From: Bartonella queenslandensis
GTDB taxonomy: Bacteria; Pseudomonadota; Alphaproteobacteria; Rhizobiales; Rhizobiaceae
DNA length: 64,000 nt
NCBI RefSeq assembly: GCF_018155095.1
Contig: NZ_NAAI01000003.1
Location: forward strand, 62,001-126,000
Reading direction: 5' to 3'
Under the pieces are notes generated by a model. It had not been told where the DNA came from. It ran no database searches and saw only the letters and a program-made list of their open reading frames with translations. The position numbers were made by a program, and so were the translations under genes. Of the stretch, positions 51,864 to 61,294 are shown piece by piece (positions within the stretch are counted from its first letter, which is position 1; each line of letters opens with the position of its first letter).

Positions 51864-52343
51864 TATTTTTATTGCTTTCTTTGAGTAAAATTCTGTACAG
51901 ATAAGATAATTGTGTCATGAGAACGAAGTTAAAAAATAGGGTTAATTGCGACATTATTTTCAATTGTTGTTTATAAAATATAGGGCGTAAGAGACAGGAA
52001 GAAAGCCATTATGGAACATTGAAAATATTGACGAAGTTTTTTACGGTTAAAAATTTAAGATTTGCTTCCTGTAATCTATTGTTCATATAAATATTCTATT
52101 GCCTATAGAATTTTTTCTAAACTTATTTTCTTCAAGGAGGGAGAAGCTCTCTGTCTATAGAATGCTTCTATCTAATCAAATAAAAGGAATTGTTTTGATG
52201 ATAAATGATAGATACAGCTTCACTTACAATAGGGGAAGAAGAATTGACTATAAAGTAAAAGTTTTAGTCTAAATCGCATAATGCGATCATTTGAGATAAG
52301 AGATATCTAAAGGAGCGGTGCGTAATACCGTTCACGGAGTAGA
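51864..52343. other. Gap upstream of cysS
   Basis: About 480 AT-rich bases. A hairpin ATTCTAT (52093-52099) with ATAGAAT (52105-52111) is followed by six Ts and looks like a weak plus-strand terminator with no gene before it. A 24-codon frame at 52198-52272 with AAGGA upstream is too short to call. CysS expression signals should lie at the right end. Confidence 0.4.
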
Positions 52344-53855
52344 ATGATGAAAGAGTTGCGATTTTATAATACGCTGACACGTAAAAAAGAAAATTTTATA
52401 CCAATAGATGCGACAAAAGTACGTCTTTATGTTTGTGGTCCAACGGTTTATGATTATGCACATATAGGAAATGCACGTCCTGTCATTGTTTTTGATATTT
52501 TATTTCGCTTATTACGTCATGTTTATGGCAATGATCATGTTCTATATGCGCGTAATATTACAGATGTTGATGATAAAATTAATGCACGAGCTGCTTGTGA
52601 ATATCCAAATTTTTTACTAAATGACGCTATTCGTCAATTAACAGAACGCACATATTCTCAGTTTCAACAAGATACAATAGCGCTCGGTTGTCTATTGCCA
52701 ACCAGTCAGCCGCGTGCAACCGAGCATTTAGAAGAGATGCGCGCACTCATCGAAAGATTACTTGAAAAGGGGCACGCTTATAAAGCGGAAAATCATATAT
52801 TATTCTCTATAAGTAGCATAAAAAAAACTCCCCATTATGGGGAATTTGCAAATCGTTCTTTAGATGAAATGAGGGCAGGGGCGCGTGTCGATGTTGCTGC
52901 TTATAAAAGGGAGGAGATGGATTTTGTTTTATGGAAGCCTTCTGTAGAGGGAGAGCCAGGTTGGGAATCGCCGGGCGGAATTCCTGTTTTAGGTCGCCCA
53001 GGTTGGCATATTGAATGTTCTGCCATGTCAATGGCAAAGTTGTTAGCGCCCTATGGTGGTGGTTTAACTTGTGATGATCCGATCGCGAATATTTTTGATA
53101 TCCATGGTGGTGGACTTGATCTAATTTTTCCTCATCATGAAAATGAGATTGCGCAAAGTTGTTCAGCTTTTGGGACGGAGCGAATGGCTAATTTTTGGAT
53201 GCATAACGGCTTTTTACAAGTTGAAGGTAAAAAGATGTCGAAAAGCTTTGGCAATTTCATAACCATTCGTTCCATTTTAGAGAATAATTTTTTGGAATTT
53301 AATGGTATTTTATCCGATGAAATGAAGCAAAATTGGGCGGGTTTGTCTGCACGTTTTTCAATGCTCCAAACGCATTATCGTGAACCATTAAATTGGACAG
53401 CCCAGCGTTTAATGCAATCGAGCAGTGAACTGTATCGTTGGTATGAATTGCTTCGCAGTAAAAAGAGTATGATAGAAAACAATGAAGCGATTGAGGATAC
53501 TTTAATAGATGCCCTCAGTGATGATCTTAATACGCCAAAAGCATTAACCCTTTTGCGAAAATTTTATAAAGCAGGAGATGCTTTGGCTCTTTTTAATGGG
53601 ATGAATTTATTAGGATTATTACGACAAGAATGGATTAAAGAAATAGATTGCCCATTATTTATAAAAAACACACCTCTTGATTCAAAATTTATTGATCAGC
53701 GCATTGCCGAGAGACTACGGCTTATCCATAATAAAGAGTGGGGAGCTGCGGATACAATTCGCAATGAGCTTGCAGCCGAGGGGATTCTCTTAAAAGATAG
53801 TAAGGATCCGCAAAGTGGTGAGCGTATAACTGTGTGGGAAATAAAAAGATTCTAA
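52344..53855 (+). CDS. cysS: Cysteinyl-tRNA synthetase
   Basis: CysRS charges tRNA-Cys. The 503-residue class I synthetase has the zinc-ligand cysteine in [20 protein letters not shown], which includes the HIGH motif as [14 protein letters not shown] and HHENEIAQS supply the other zinc ligands, and KKMSKSFGN is the KMSKS loop. The C-terminal helical and anticodon-binding regions are complete. An ATG-ATG pair at 52344 and 52347 gives two possible starts. Confidence 0.96.
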   Translation: MMKELRFYNTLTRKKENFIPIDATKVRLYVCGPTVYDYAHIGNARPVIVFDILFRLLRHVYGNDHVLYARNITDVDDKINARAACEYPNFLLNDAIRQLTERTYSQFQQDTIALGCLLPTSQPRATEHLEEMRALIERLLEKGHAYKAENHILFSISSIKKTPHYGEFANRSLDEMRAGARVDVAAYKREEMDFVLWKPSVEGEPGWESPGGIPVLGRPGWHIECSAMSMAKLLAPYGGGLTCDDPIANIFDIHGGGLDLIFPHHENEIAQSCSAFGTERMANFWMHNGFLQVEGKKMSKSFGNFITIRSILENNFLEFNGILSDEMKQNWAGLSARFSMLQTHYREPLNWTAQRLMQSSSELYRWYELLRSKKSMIENNEAIEDTLIDALSDDLNTPKALTLLRKFYKAGDALALFNGMNLLGLLRQEWIKEIDCPLFIKNTPLDSKFIDQRIAERLRLIHNKEWGAADTIRNELAAEGILLKDSKDPQSGERITVWEIKRF

Positions 53856-53895
53856 TTTTCCTATTCCAGCAGTTCTCATAAATTAAAGGGAGAAT

Positions 53896-54570
53896 ATGAT
53901 GGAATTTTTATATCATTACGGATATATCGCGCTTAAGCTTTCTGTAGGTCTTGTTGCCTTCCTATTTATTTTAAGAACGACGGGTCGTGGTAGTCTTAGT
54001 CAGATGACTCCCGTTGATTTGGTCAGCAATTTTGTTATGGGGGGTATTATTGGAGGAGTCATTTATAATCAGAATATTAGCTGCATTCAGTTATTGCTTG
54101 TTTTATTGATTTGGCAAGCGTTGATCGCCTCTTTTAATTTTTTTGCACGCTATTCAGTTTTTTGTCATCGTCTTATCGCAGGGCGGAATGTCACATTGGT
54201 TTTAGATGGGGACTTTCAAATGGATAAGATTAAGAATTTAGGGATCAATGTTAATGATCTCATTACAATGTTACGTCTTAAAGGGTGTCATTTACACGAA
54301 GCTGCTTTTGTTCGTTTGGAAACCAATGGTGATTGCACTGTTATTAAAAAGGAAGAGGGTAAGAGATCGACGATTGTCGTAGAAAATGGTGAAGTTATTG
54401 ATGATGGTCTAAAAGAGATTGGTAAGACAAAAAAGTGGCTTCAGGCAGAATTGAAAAAAAAGCATACAAAAATTGAAAATTTATTTGCAGCAGAGTGGTA
54501 TGAGAATACAGATCAAAATAATAAACTGTATAGTGGATTATTTCTTGTTCCTTTTTCGAAAACAGTCTAA
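53896..54570 (+). CDS. DUF421 membrane protein (YetF-like)
   Basis: This 224-residue protein has about three N-terminal transmembrane helices (LKLSVGLVAFLFILRTTGRG, VDLVSNFVMGGIIGGVIY, IQLLLVLLIWQALIAS) and a soluble C-terminal domain with LVLDGDFQMDKIKNLGINVN, DLITMLRLKGCHLHEAAFVR and LETNGDCTVIKKEE. This is the DUF421/YetF pattern of unknown function. It lies 40 bases after cysS and 100 bases before an ABC exporter. A link to either is not established. Confidence 0.85.
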   Translation: MMEFLYHYGYIALKLSVGLVAFLFILRTTGRGSLSQMTPVDLVSNFVMGGIIGGVIYNQNISCIQLLLVLLIWQALIASFNFFARYSVFCHRLIAGRNVTLVLDGDFQMDKIKNLGINVNDLITMLRLKGCHLHEAAFVRLETNGDCTVIKKEEGKRSTIVVENGEVIDDGLKEIGKTKKWLQAELKKKHTKIENLFAAEWYENTDQNNKLYSGLFLVPFSKTV

Positions 54571-54669
54571 CTTCAAACAACGAATAGGTATAGCTTATTG
54601 GAAGCGTAAGAAACTTATAAACAGCCACAAGAAGCCTATTTTTGTGGATGATAGAGAAGTAAGGGCTTT

Positions 54670-56553
54670 ATGAAACGCAATGAAATGACAAAGACTGTAT
54701 CATCAGATACAGGGAAAACTCTGCACACACTTTACAATTTATGGCCTTATATGTGGCCGGTAGATCGGCGTGATCTAAAAATACGTGTACTATGGGCGAT
54801 ATTTTATCTTGTTTTAGCCAAGCTCATTCTTATATCTGTACCATATTTCTTTAAATATTCTACCAATGTGCTTGATGCAAGCTTTAAGCTCCCTACATGG
54901 TTTCCATCCAGTTTGATTATTCCAATCATGCTCATTTTAGCATATAATGTTGCCCGTATTATGCAGGCTGGATTAAATCAATTACGCGACTCCCTTTTTG
55001 CTACTGTTGGTCAACACGCTGTTCGTCAATTAGCTTATAAAACCTTTATACATATTCATGAGTTATCTCTACGGTTTCATTTAGAACGCCGAACTGGTGG
55101 GCTTTCTCGTGTGATTGAGCGTGGAACAAAAGGAATTGAAGCGATCGTAAGGTTCTCAATTCTCAATACTGTACCGACAGTTTTAGAGTTTATATTAACG
55201 TCCCTTGTATTTTATATAAGTTACGGATGGTATTATCTTCTCATCGTTGTTTTAACGGTTTTATTATATACTTTGTTTACCATTAAGGCGAGTGATTGGC
55301 GTATTCGTATTCGGCAACAAATGAACACAGCAGATACTGAGGCAAATACGCGCGCTGTTGATTCTCTTTTGAATTTTGAAACGGTCAAATATTTTGGCAA
55401 TGAAACTCTAGAAGCTGGTCGTTTCGATGCCTCTATGGCAGGTTATGAAAAAGCCGCAACAAAGATTTGGACATCATTAAGCTGGCTTAATTTTGGTCAG
55501 GCTCTGATCTTTGGTACTGGAATGACGATCATGATGCTGATGTCGGCTTATGAAGTTTTTTATAAGACACAAACTTTAGGGGATTTTGTTTTTATTAATG
55601 CCCTTTTAATGCAACTTTCTATTCCACTGAATTTTATTGGTTCAATTTATCGTGATGTTCGACAAGGTTTAACAGATATGGAAGCGATGTTTGATCTTTT
55701 GGATGTTCAGCAGGAGATCGTTGATAAATCGGATGCTAAACCCTTAGAGATAAGCAATGGGACCGTTCGTTTTCATCAGGTAAAGTTTTCTTATGATTCG
55801 ACGCGTCAGATTCTCAGAGATATCGATTTTGAAGTTTCTGGAGGGAAAACAGTCGCCATTGTCGGTCCATCGGGTGCAGGTAAATCAACCATTTCTCGAT
55901 TACTTTTTCGCTTTTATGATGTTGATGCAGGCTCTATCACAATTGACGGTCAGGATATTCGTGACATAACACAAAAAAGTTTGCGTGAAGCGATCGGCAT
56001 GGTTCCACAAGATACGGTGTTATTTAATGATACAATTGCCTATAACATTCGCTATGGGCGACCAAGTGCGACAGATGAAGAGATGCGCAAAGCTGCTGAA
56101 ATGGCACAAATATCAAAATTTATTGAGATGTTACCGGAAGGTTTTCAATCTATGGTAGGAGAGCGTGGTCTCAAATTATCAGGGGGTGAAAAACAACGTG
56201 TGGCTATTGCAAGAACACTCTTAAAAGCCCCCCCACTTCTTATTCTAGATGAAGCAACAGCAGCTCTTGATACGGCGACGGAACAGGAAATTCAACAAGC
56301 ATTGGATATTGTAAGCCGTGGACGTACAACATTAATTATTGCGCATCGTCTTTCTACGGTTATCAATGCTGATGAAATTTTGGTTCTTAAAAGTGGTCGT
56401 ATTATTGAAAATGGGACGCATACAGAGCTCTTACGAAAGAAAGGTCTCTATGCTTCAATGTGGAATAAGCAGCTTGAAGCATCGCAAGCTGAAGAAAAAT
56501 TACGTAAAATGCGCGAAGAAGATGAGACGGGTATTGTTAATCGTAAAAAATAA
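54670..56553 (+). CDS. ABC exporter of the Atm1/HMT1 type
   Basis: This 627-residue half-transporter fuses a six-helix membrane domain to an ATPase. The ATPase has Walker A GPSGAGKST, signature LSGGEKQRVAIARTLL, Walker B LLILDEATAALDT and the H-loop IIAHRLSTV. The membrane-domain segments RLRFH-like LSLRFHLERRTGGLSRVIER and NFETVKYFGNETLE are hallmarks of the Atm1 group. Relatives export glutathione-linked sulfur or metal compounds from mitochondria and alphaproteobacteria. The exact substrate is inferred only. Confidence 0.9.
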   Translation: MKRNEMTKTVSSDTGKTLHTLYNLWPYMWPVDRRDLKIRVLWAIFYLVLAKLILISVPYFFKYSTNVLDASFKLPTWFPSSLIIPIMLILAYNVARIMQAGLNQLRDSLFATVGQHAVRQLAYKTFIHIHELSLRFHLERRTGGLSRVIERGTKGIEAIVRFSILNTVPTVLEFILTSLVFYISYGWYYLLIVVLTVLLYTLFTIKASDWRIRIRQQMNTADTEANTRAVDSLLNFETVKYFGNETLEAGRFDASMAGYEKAATKIWTSLSWLNFGQALIFGTGMTIMMLMSAYEVFYKTQTLGDFVFINALLMQLSIPLNFIGSIYRDVRQGLTDMEAMFDLLDVQQEIVDKSDAKPLEISNGTVRFHQVKFSYDSTRQILRDIDFEVSGGKTVAIVGPSGAGKSTISRLLFRFYDVDAGSITIDGQDIRDITQKSLREAIGMVPQDTVLFNDTIAYNIRYGRPSATDEEMRKAAEMAQISKFIEMLPEGFQSMVGERGLKLSGGEKQRVAIARTLLKAPPLLILDEATAALDTATEQEIQQALDIVSRGRTTLIIAHRLSTVINADEILVLKSGRIIENGTHTELLRKKGLYASMWNKQLEASQAEEKLRKMREEDETGIVNRKK

Positions 56554-56670
56554 GGTGGGCAAAATGTAATCTATATCTTTATAGGAAGTGATTGATTAAA
56601 TACATAAAAAGAGACAAGAGGAACAAAAAGGTTTATTGCTTGTTTAAGTTTACGATGAATAGGAAATTAT

Positions 56671-57369
56671 ATGAGTATTCTACAATCTGTCCATAATAGC
56701 TTTGTACCGATCCATAAAGAAGGTTATCCTTTTATTATAGCGTTTTTTGTTATTTCGCTCATTCTTGGTTGGATATGGAGTCCATTATTTTGGTGTGGTC
56801 TTATCCTTACAGTGTGGTGTATATACTTTTTCCGTGATCCAGATCGTGTAATCCCTTTGAATTCAAATTGGGTTTTGTCACCTGCAGATGGGCGTATTTC
56901 ATTTGTGGAATCATGTGTTCCACCCGATGAATTAGGTTTAGGGAAAGATGAAATGATCCGTGTTTCCATTTTTATGGATATCTTTTCATGCCATATCAAC
57001 CGTATTCCTGTCAGTGGTACAGTAGAGTCTATCATTTACCATCCTGGTCGGTTTACTAATGCGGAGTTTGATAAGGCTAGCCAGTTTAATGAGCGTAATG
57101 GAGTGGTCATTGATAGCAAGCATGGAAAAATTGGTATCGTACAAATAGCGGGAATGTTTGCCCGTCGGATTGTTTGTTGGTCAAAAGAAAATGATTCCGT
57201 TATCACGGGAGAGCGATTTGGATTGATTCGTTTTGGTTCTCGCCTTGATATTTATATACCAACTGAAATGAAATTGCGCGTTGCAGTTGGACAAACAGCA
57301 ATTGCTGGAGAGACAGTTTTGGGTTCTTTTGATGATAAGAGTGCTACAACGGACTTCAGATATGATTAG
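56671..57369 (+). CDS. psd: Phosphatidylserine decarboxylase proenzyme
   Basis: Psd turns phosphatidylserine into phosphatidylethanolamine. The 232-residue short-form enzyme has a membrane segment near 25-45, then [30 protein letters not shown] and the self-cleavage site in [15 protein letters not shown], where the serine of GS becomes the pyruvoyl cofactor. The gene is 9 bases upstream of pssA, so substrate maker and user are co-transcribed. Confidence 0.95.
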   Translation: MSILQSVHNSFVPIHKEGYPFIIAFFVISLILGWIWSPLFWCGLILTVWCIYFFRDPDRVIPLNSNWVLSPADGRISFVESCVPPDELGLGKDEMIRVSIFMDIFSCHINRIPVSGTVESIIYHPGRFTNAEFDKASQFNERNGVVIDSKHGKIGIVQIAGMFARRIVCWSKENDSVITGERFGLIRFGSRLDIYIPTEMKLRVAVGQTAIAGETVLGSFDDKSATTDFRYD

Positions 57370-57378
57370 GACCACACG

Positions 57379-58218
57379 ATGAAAAATTTTTCGCCATTTT
57401 CTTCATTCAATCCTGAGGGGCAAAATGATGATGTTGCAAATCGGCGGCACTCACCGACATCAATGCGGTATGTCATTCCCAATATCATTACTATTTTAGC
57501 CATTTGCGCCGGAATGAGCAGCATTCGCTTGGCTTTTGAGCATCGCTATGAGGCGGCTATTTTAATGGTGCTTTTGGCTGCTGTTTTAGATGGTGCTGAT
57601 GGTCGTATTGCTCGTTTAATAGATGGGAGTTCATCTTTTGGAGCGCAGATGGATTCTCTTGCTGATGTTATAAATTTTGGTGTTACCCCTGCACTTATTG
57701 TTTATTCCTTCATTTTAAATCAAGCATATCACATTGGTTGGGTTGCAGCTCTTGTTTATTGTGTTGCCTGTTGTTTACGATTAGCTCGTTTTAATGTGAT
57801 GTTGGAGAGTTCCGATATACCTCAATGGCAGAAAAGTTATTTTGTTGGCGTTCCTGCACCTGCAGGAGCGTTACTCCTTTTATTGCCTACCTATTTAGGC
57901 GCTCTTGGTTTGGTTCCCAATAGGGGGTGGGCATTATTTTTTAGTCTTTATACTGTAATTATTTCTTTTCTTTTGATTAGCCGTTTACCGGTGTGGAATG
58001 CAAAAACAATTGATCAAAATTTGAGGCGTGATATCGTTATACCGTGCATGTTGGTCATTGTTATTTATGTCGGTTTTCTTGCGACTTACACATGGACAAC
58101 TTTATTGATTACAGCTGTTGGTTATATGATTTTTCTCCCCTGTAGCTTTATTGCTTATAATAAACGTGCTGCTTTAGAAGAGAAAAAGGCTGATGCTAAC
58201 GCGATCGAAGAATCATAA
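57379..58218 (+). CDS. pssA: CDP-diacylglycerol--serine O-phosphatidyltransferase
   Basis: PssA makes phosphatidylserine from CDP-diacylglycerol and serine in the inner membrane. The CDP-alcohol transferase signature is DGADGRIARLIDGSSSFGAQ followed by MDSLAD, the D-G-x2-A-R-x8-G-x3-D-x3-D pattern. The 279 residues form six to eight hydrophobic segments. The start is 9 bases after the psd stop. The hydrophilic N-terminus (about 30 residues) is poorly conserved in the family. Confidence 0.95.
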   Translation: MKNFSPFSSFNPEGQNDDVANRRHSPTSMRYVIPNIITILAICAGMSSIRLAFEHRYEAAILMVLLAAVLDGADGRIARLIDGSSSFGAQMDSLADVINFGVTPALIVYSFILNQAYHIGWVAALVYCVACCLRLARFNVMLESSDIPQWQKSYFVGVPAPAGALLLLLPTYLGALGLVPNRGWALFFSLYTVIISFLLISRLPVWNAKTIDQNLRRDIVIPCMLVIVIYVGFLATYTWTTLLITAVGYMIFLPCSFIAYNKRAALEEKKADANAIEES

Positions 58219-58219
58219 A

Positions 58220-58246
58220 GTGCTTCATTCTTCTGTTGAGAAGCAC
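58220..58246. terminator. Hairpin between convergent pssA and SDR genes
   Basis: GTGCTTC (58220-58226) pairs with GAAGCAC (58240-58246) two bases after the pssA stop. T-runs are poor on both sides. It may help end transcription in both directions. Confidence 0.4.
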
Positions 58247-58289
58247 AGGAAAAAGAGAGAGATTGAACTATTTCTGTCCCAGGTGATGT

Positions 58290-59042
58290 TCAATGCGGGA
58301 CATGATAATCCACAAACCGATTTTTACGGACATTAAAAAGTTTTCCAGTTTCCTTTAAATCAGGAGAGAGCAAATGGATTATTTTTTTTGCAACCTCTTG
58401 TGGCGAGGGGAGTGTTTGTGGATCTTCACCAGGCATAGCTTCAGCGCGCATAGCAGTACGTGTGGCTCCAGGGTTGACACAATTAATTTTAATAGAGGTT
58501 TGTTTGAGTTCTTCTGCCCAACAGCGGGCAATCATTTCTAAAGCCGCTTTAGAGGCTGCATAAGCTCCCCAGAAAGGGCGTGCAACATGTGCAACGCTTG
58601 ACGATAACAGGACGGCTCGTCCAGCATCAGATTCACGTAATAAAGGCTCAAGGGCTTTTATTAAGCGCCATTGGCTGATAAGATTTATTTGAAAAACATC
58701 TTCAAATACTGTGTTTTCTATATGCGCTATTGGTGAGAGTGTTCCAAGGATTCCTGCATTTGCAACGATAATATCAAGTTTTTTCCAGCGTTTAGCAATT
58801 GATATAGCAAGAGTATCGATGTTTTCCATGTGATGCAAATCCAGTGGAACAAGGGTTGCATAAGCCCCTTTTTCTCGGATTTGATTGTCCAATTCAGTAA
58901 GCCCACTGACTGTTCGGGCAAGAGCAATAATGTGAGCACCACGTGCAGCGAGCTCGAGTGCCAAATAATAACCAATCCCCCTTGATGCACCAGTAACAAG
59001 TGCAATGCGCCCATGGAGACTAAAGTCATGTTTTGTCATCAT
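58290..59042 (-). CDS. Short-chain dehydrogenase/reductase
   Basis: This is an NAD(P)-dependent oxidoreductase of 250 residues. The dinucleotide-binding motif TGASRGIGYYLALELAARG, the structural NAG in IIVANAGILG, the catalytic serine (LLSSSVA) and YAASK are all present. The substrate cannot be predicted. Its start overlaps the purF stop by one base, so it belongs to the cvpA-purF transcript, an arrangement common in Rhizobiales. Confidence 0.9.
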   Translation of the reverse strand: MMTKHDFSLHGRIALVTGASRGIGYYLALELAARGAHIIALARTVSGLTELDNQIREKGAYATLVPLDLHHMENIDTLAISIAKRWKKLDIIVANAGILGTLSPIAHIENTVFEDVFQINLISQWRLIKALEPLLRESDAGRAVLLSSSVAHVARPFWGAYAASKAALEMIARCWAEELKQTSIKINCVNPGATRTAMRAEAMPGEDPQTLPSPQEVAKKIIHLLSPDLKETGKLFNVRKNRFVDYHVPH

Positions 59043-60535
59043 TAATCTCTTGTTTTAAGAACAGATGATTGATGAATTTTGGAGAGATTTTCTTGATCAA
59101 CCAGATGCGTAGGATAATATCCAGTAAAATAGTGGTCAGTAAATTGTGGATCGGCATTATTTCGTTTTTCTCCTGCTACAGCAAGATATAATCCATCCGT
59201 TGAAAGAAATTCTAAAGAGTCCGCTCCAATAAAATTGCACATAGATTTTAAATCTGGATATTGATTTGCTAAAAGGCTTTCAGCTTTAGGTGTATCAATA
59301 CCATAAAAGTCAGGATAAAAAATCATAGGGCTAGAAATGCGCATATGGACTTCTTTTGCTCCTGCATCACGAAGCATTCGCACAATTTTAAGGGATGTTG
59401 TTCCCCGTACAATAGAGTCATCAACCAGAATAACACGTTTTCCTTCAATCACAGGACGGTTTGCCGAATGTTTTAACTTGACGCCAAAAGCACGAATTTG
59501 TTGCGTTGGTTCGATAAAAGTGCGACCAACATAGTGATTACGAATAATACCAAGCTCGAAAGGAATTCCAATTTCTTGTGCATAGCCAATTGCGGCAGGC
59601 GTTCCTCCATCAGGAACAGGAACCACAACATCGCCCTCACAAGGGGCTTCTTGTGCTAAGCGAATTCCCATATTTTTGCGTGTAGTGTAAACACTACGCC
59701 CTCCAACGATGGAGTCTGGGCGGGCAAAATAAACATATTCAAACAAGCAAAGTTTTTCTGGTTTTGTATTTTCTGGTTTTATAATTTTTTTGGTAATTTC
59801 TCCATTTTTTTGTATTTCACATATGATGATTTCTCCATTTTTAACATCACGGACATATTTTGCTCCAATAATATCAAGAGCACAAGTTTCAGAACAAAAG
59901 ATCGGCTTACCATCAAGTTCCCCCATCACGAGAGGTCTAATTCCTGTTGGATCGCGGGCTGCAATAAGCTTTGTACGTGTGAGCGCTAACATAGCATACC
60001 CACCTTCTACTTGCCGAATTGCATCAACAAAACGATCAGAAGAGGATTCATAACGCGAGCGGGCAATAAGGTGGAGAAAAACTTCTGAATCTGATGTTGA
60101 TTGACAGATAGCACCAGAAGCGATGAGTTCACGGCGCAATGTAAGACCATTGGTAAGATTACCATTATGTGCAATAGCAATGCCTCCAGCTTTCAATTCA
60201 GCAAAAAGGGGTTGAACATTGCGTAATGCCACTTCTCCAGTTGTTGAATAACGGGTATGTCCAATAGCGCGATTTCCTGGTAAACGTGCAAGTGTTGCAG
60301 GGTTTGTATAGTGATCACCAACAAGACCTAAATGCTTTTCTTGATGAAATATTTTATTATGGTAAGAAACAATCCCAGCTGCTTCTTGCCCACGATGCTG
60401 AAGTGCATGGAGTCCAAGAGCTGTTAATGTTGCAGCATCTTCATGCCCAAGAATACCAAAAACTCCACATTCTTCATGAAGGGTATCATCATCTAATGAA
60501 AATTCTTGGCAGGAAATATCACTTTTTATCATCAT
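59042..60535 (-). CDS. purF: Amidophosphoribosyltransferase
   Basis: PurF commits PRPP to purine synthesis by adding ammonia from glutamine. The catalytic cysteine is Cys23 in HEECGVFGILG, exposed after propeptide removal. The N-terminal glutaminase domain shows HTRYSTTG and AHNGNLTNG. The C-terminal phosphoribosyl domain has the PRPP loop VILVDDSIVRGTTSLKIVRM. The 497 residues fit the family. An ATG pair at the start gives two possible first codons. cvpA lies upstream, the classic cvpA-purF order. Confidence 0.96.
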   Translation of the reverse strand: MMIKSDISCQEFSLDDDTLHEECGVFGILGHEDAATLTALGLHALQHRGQEAAGIVSYHNKIFHQEKHLGLVGDHYTNPATLARLPGNRAIGHTRYSTTGEVALRNVQPLFAELKAGGIAIAHNGNLTNGLTLRRELIASGAICQSTSDSEVFLHLIARSRYESSSDRFVDAIRQVEGGYAMLALTRTKLIAARDPTGIRPLVMGELDGKPIFCSETCALDIIGAKYVRDVKNGEIIICEIQKNGEITKKIIKPENTKPEKLCLFEYVYFARPDSIVGGRSVYTTRKNMGIRLAQEAPCEGDVVVPVPDGGTPAAIGYAQEIGIPFELGIIRNHYVGRTFIEPTQQIRAFGVKLKHSANRPVIEGKRVILVDDSIVRGTTSLKIVRMLRDAGAKEVHMRISSPMIFYPDFYGIDTPKAESLLANQYPDLKSMCNFIGADSLEFLSTDGLYLAVAGEKRNNADPQFTDHYFTGYYPTHLVDQENLSKIHQSSVLKTRD

Positions 60536-60637
60536 ACTCTTTCAGTTGTGATATGAAGGAATCATTCATATCACATTTTATACCATTTAGTTCTCTTTCC
60601 TCATAAAAAGCTATTCTCTATTTCTGAGGAGCGTTTT

Positions 60638-61192
60638 TTAATGAGAATTTTGTTTGCGCGTATGTTTATCGTTATCTTTAAACAAACTTTCCACTTTTTC
60701 GAGAACAGACCCAAGATCTTTGGGGAGTATTTCCCCAACTTTTTGTCCCAGTGAATCTAAAATAGGCCTTGTTTTAGCATCTTTTAACCAGTTCGCTTGG
60801 TGCTCGGGTTTAATCAGGGCATTAATCAGTAACATACCGATGACCATAATCAGTAAACCGCGAAGTGCTCCAAAAATAAAACCAAGAGTACGGTCGAGGA
60901 TACCAATTCGACTATCAATAATAAAATCGGAGATTTTCATTGTAATAATTGAAGTAATAATAAGGACAATAATGAAAATTGTGACCAATGTTGTGATCAA
61001 TGCAATCATTTTGTTAGAGAGATATTGTTCAAAAAAAGGTAAGACAGGTTTGAATAAAAACAGTGTCGTAACAGCTGCAACTGCCCAAGAAATCAATGAT
61101 AACACTTCACGTGAAAATCCTCGAAGCATAGCAAGAAAAGCGGACAACAGGATGACTATTACGACAATTCCATCAAGGATTGTTATGATCAT
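60638..61192 (-). CDS. cvpA: CvpA family membrane protein
   Basis: CvpA is a small inner-membrane protein, named for colicin V production, with an unclear role linked to envelope stress. The 184 residues have four hydrophobic segments, starting with the family pattern ILDGIVVIVILLSAFLAMLR, then GFSREVLSLISWAVAAVTT and DRTLGFIFGALRGLLIMVIG. A charged C-terminal tail follows. It is about 100 bases upstream of purF. A 191-codon frame on the opposite strand is a shadow of this gene. Confidence 0.92.
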   Translation of the reverse strand: MIITILDGIVVIVILLSAFLAMLRGFSREVLSLISWAVAAVTTLFLFKPVLPFFEQYLSNKMIALITTLVTIFIIVLIITSIITMKISDFIIDSRIGILDRTLGFIFGALRGLLIMVIGMLLINALIKPEHQANWLKDAKTRPILDSLGQKVGEILPKDLGSVLEKVESLFKDNDKHTRKQNSH

Positions 61193-61294
61193 TTGTTTGT
61201 TCCTTATAAATAAAGTTGTGTTCTTTTAAGTCAGTATGCAAATATATTTTTTGTTATGCCATTTTTTGTTCTTATAGCAAGGATATTTTGTATT

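Noticed and set aside
60654-61229. 191-codon plus-strand open frame
   Set aside because: It lies antisense over cvpA, whose family features are clear. Its composition is that of a mirrored hydrophobic gene.
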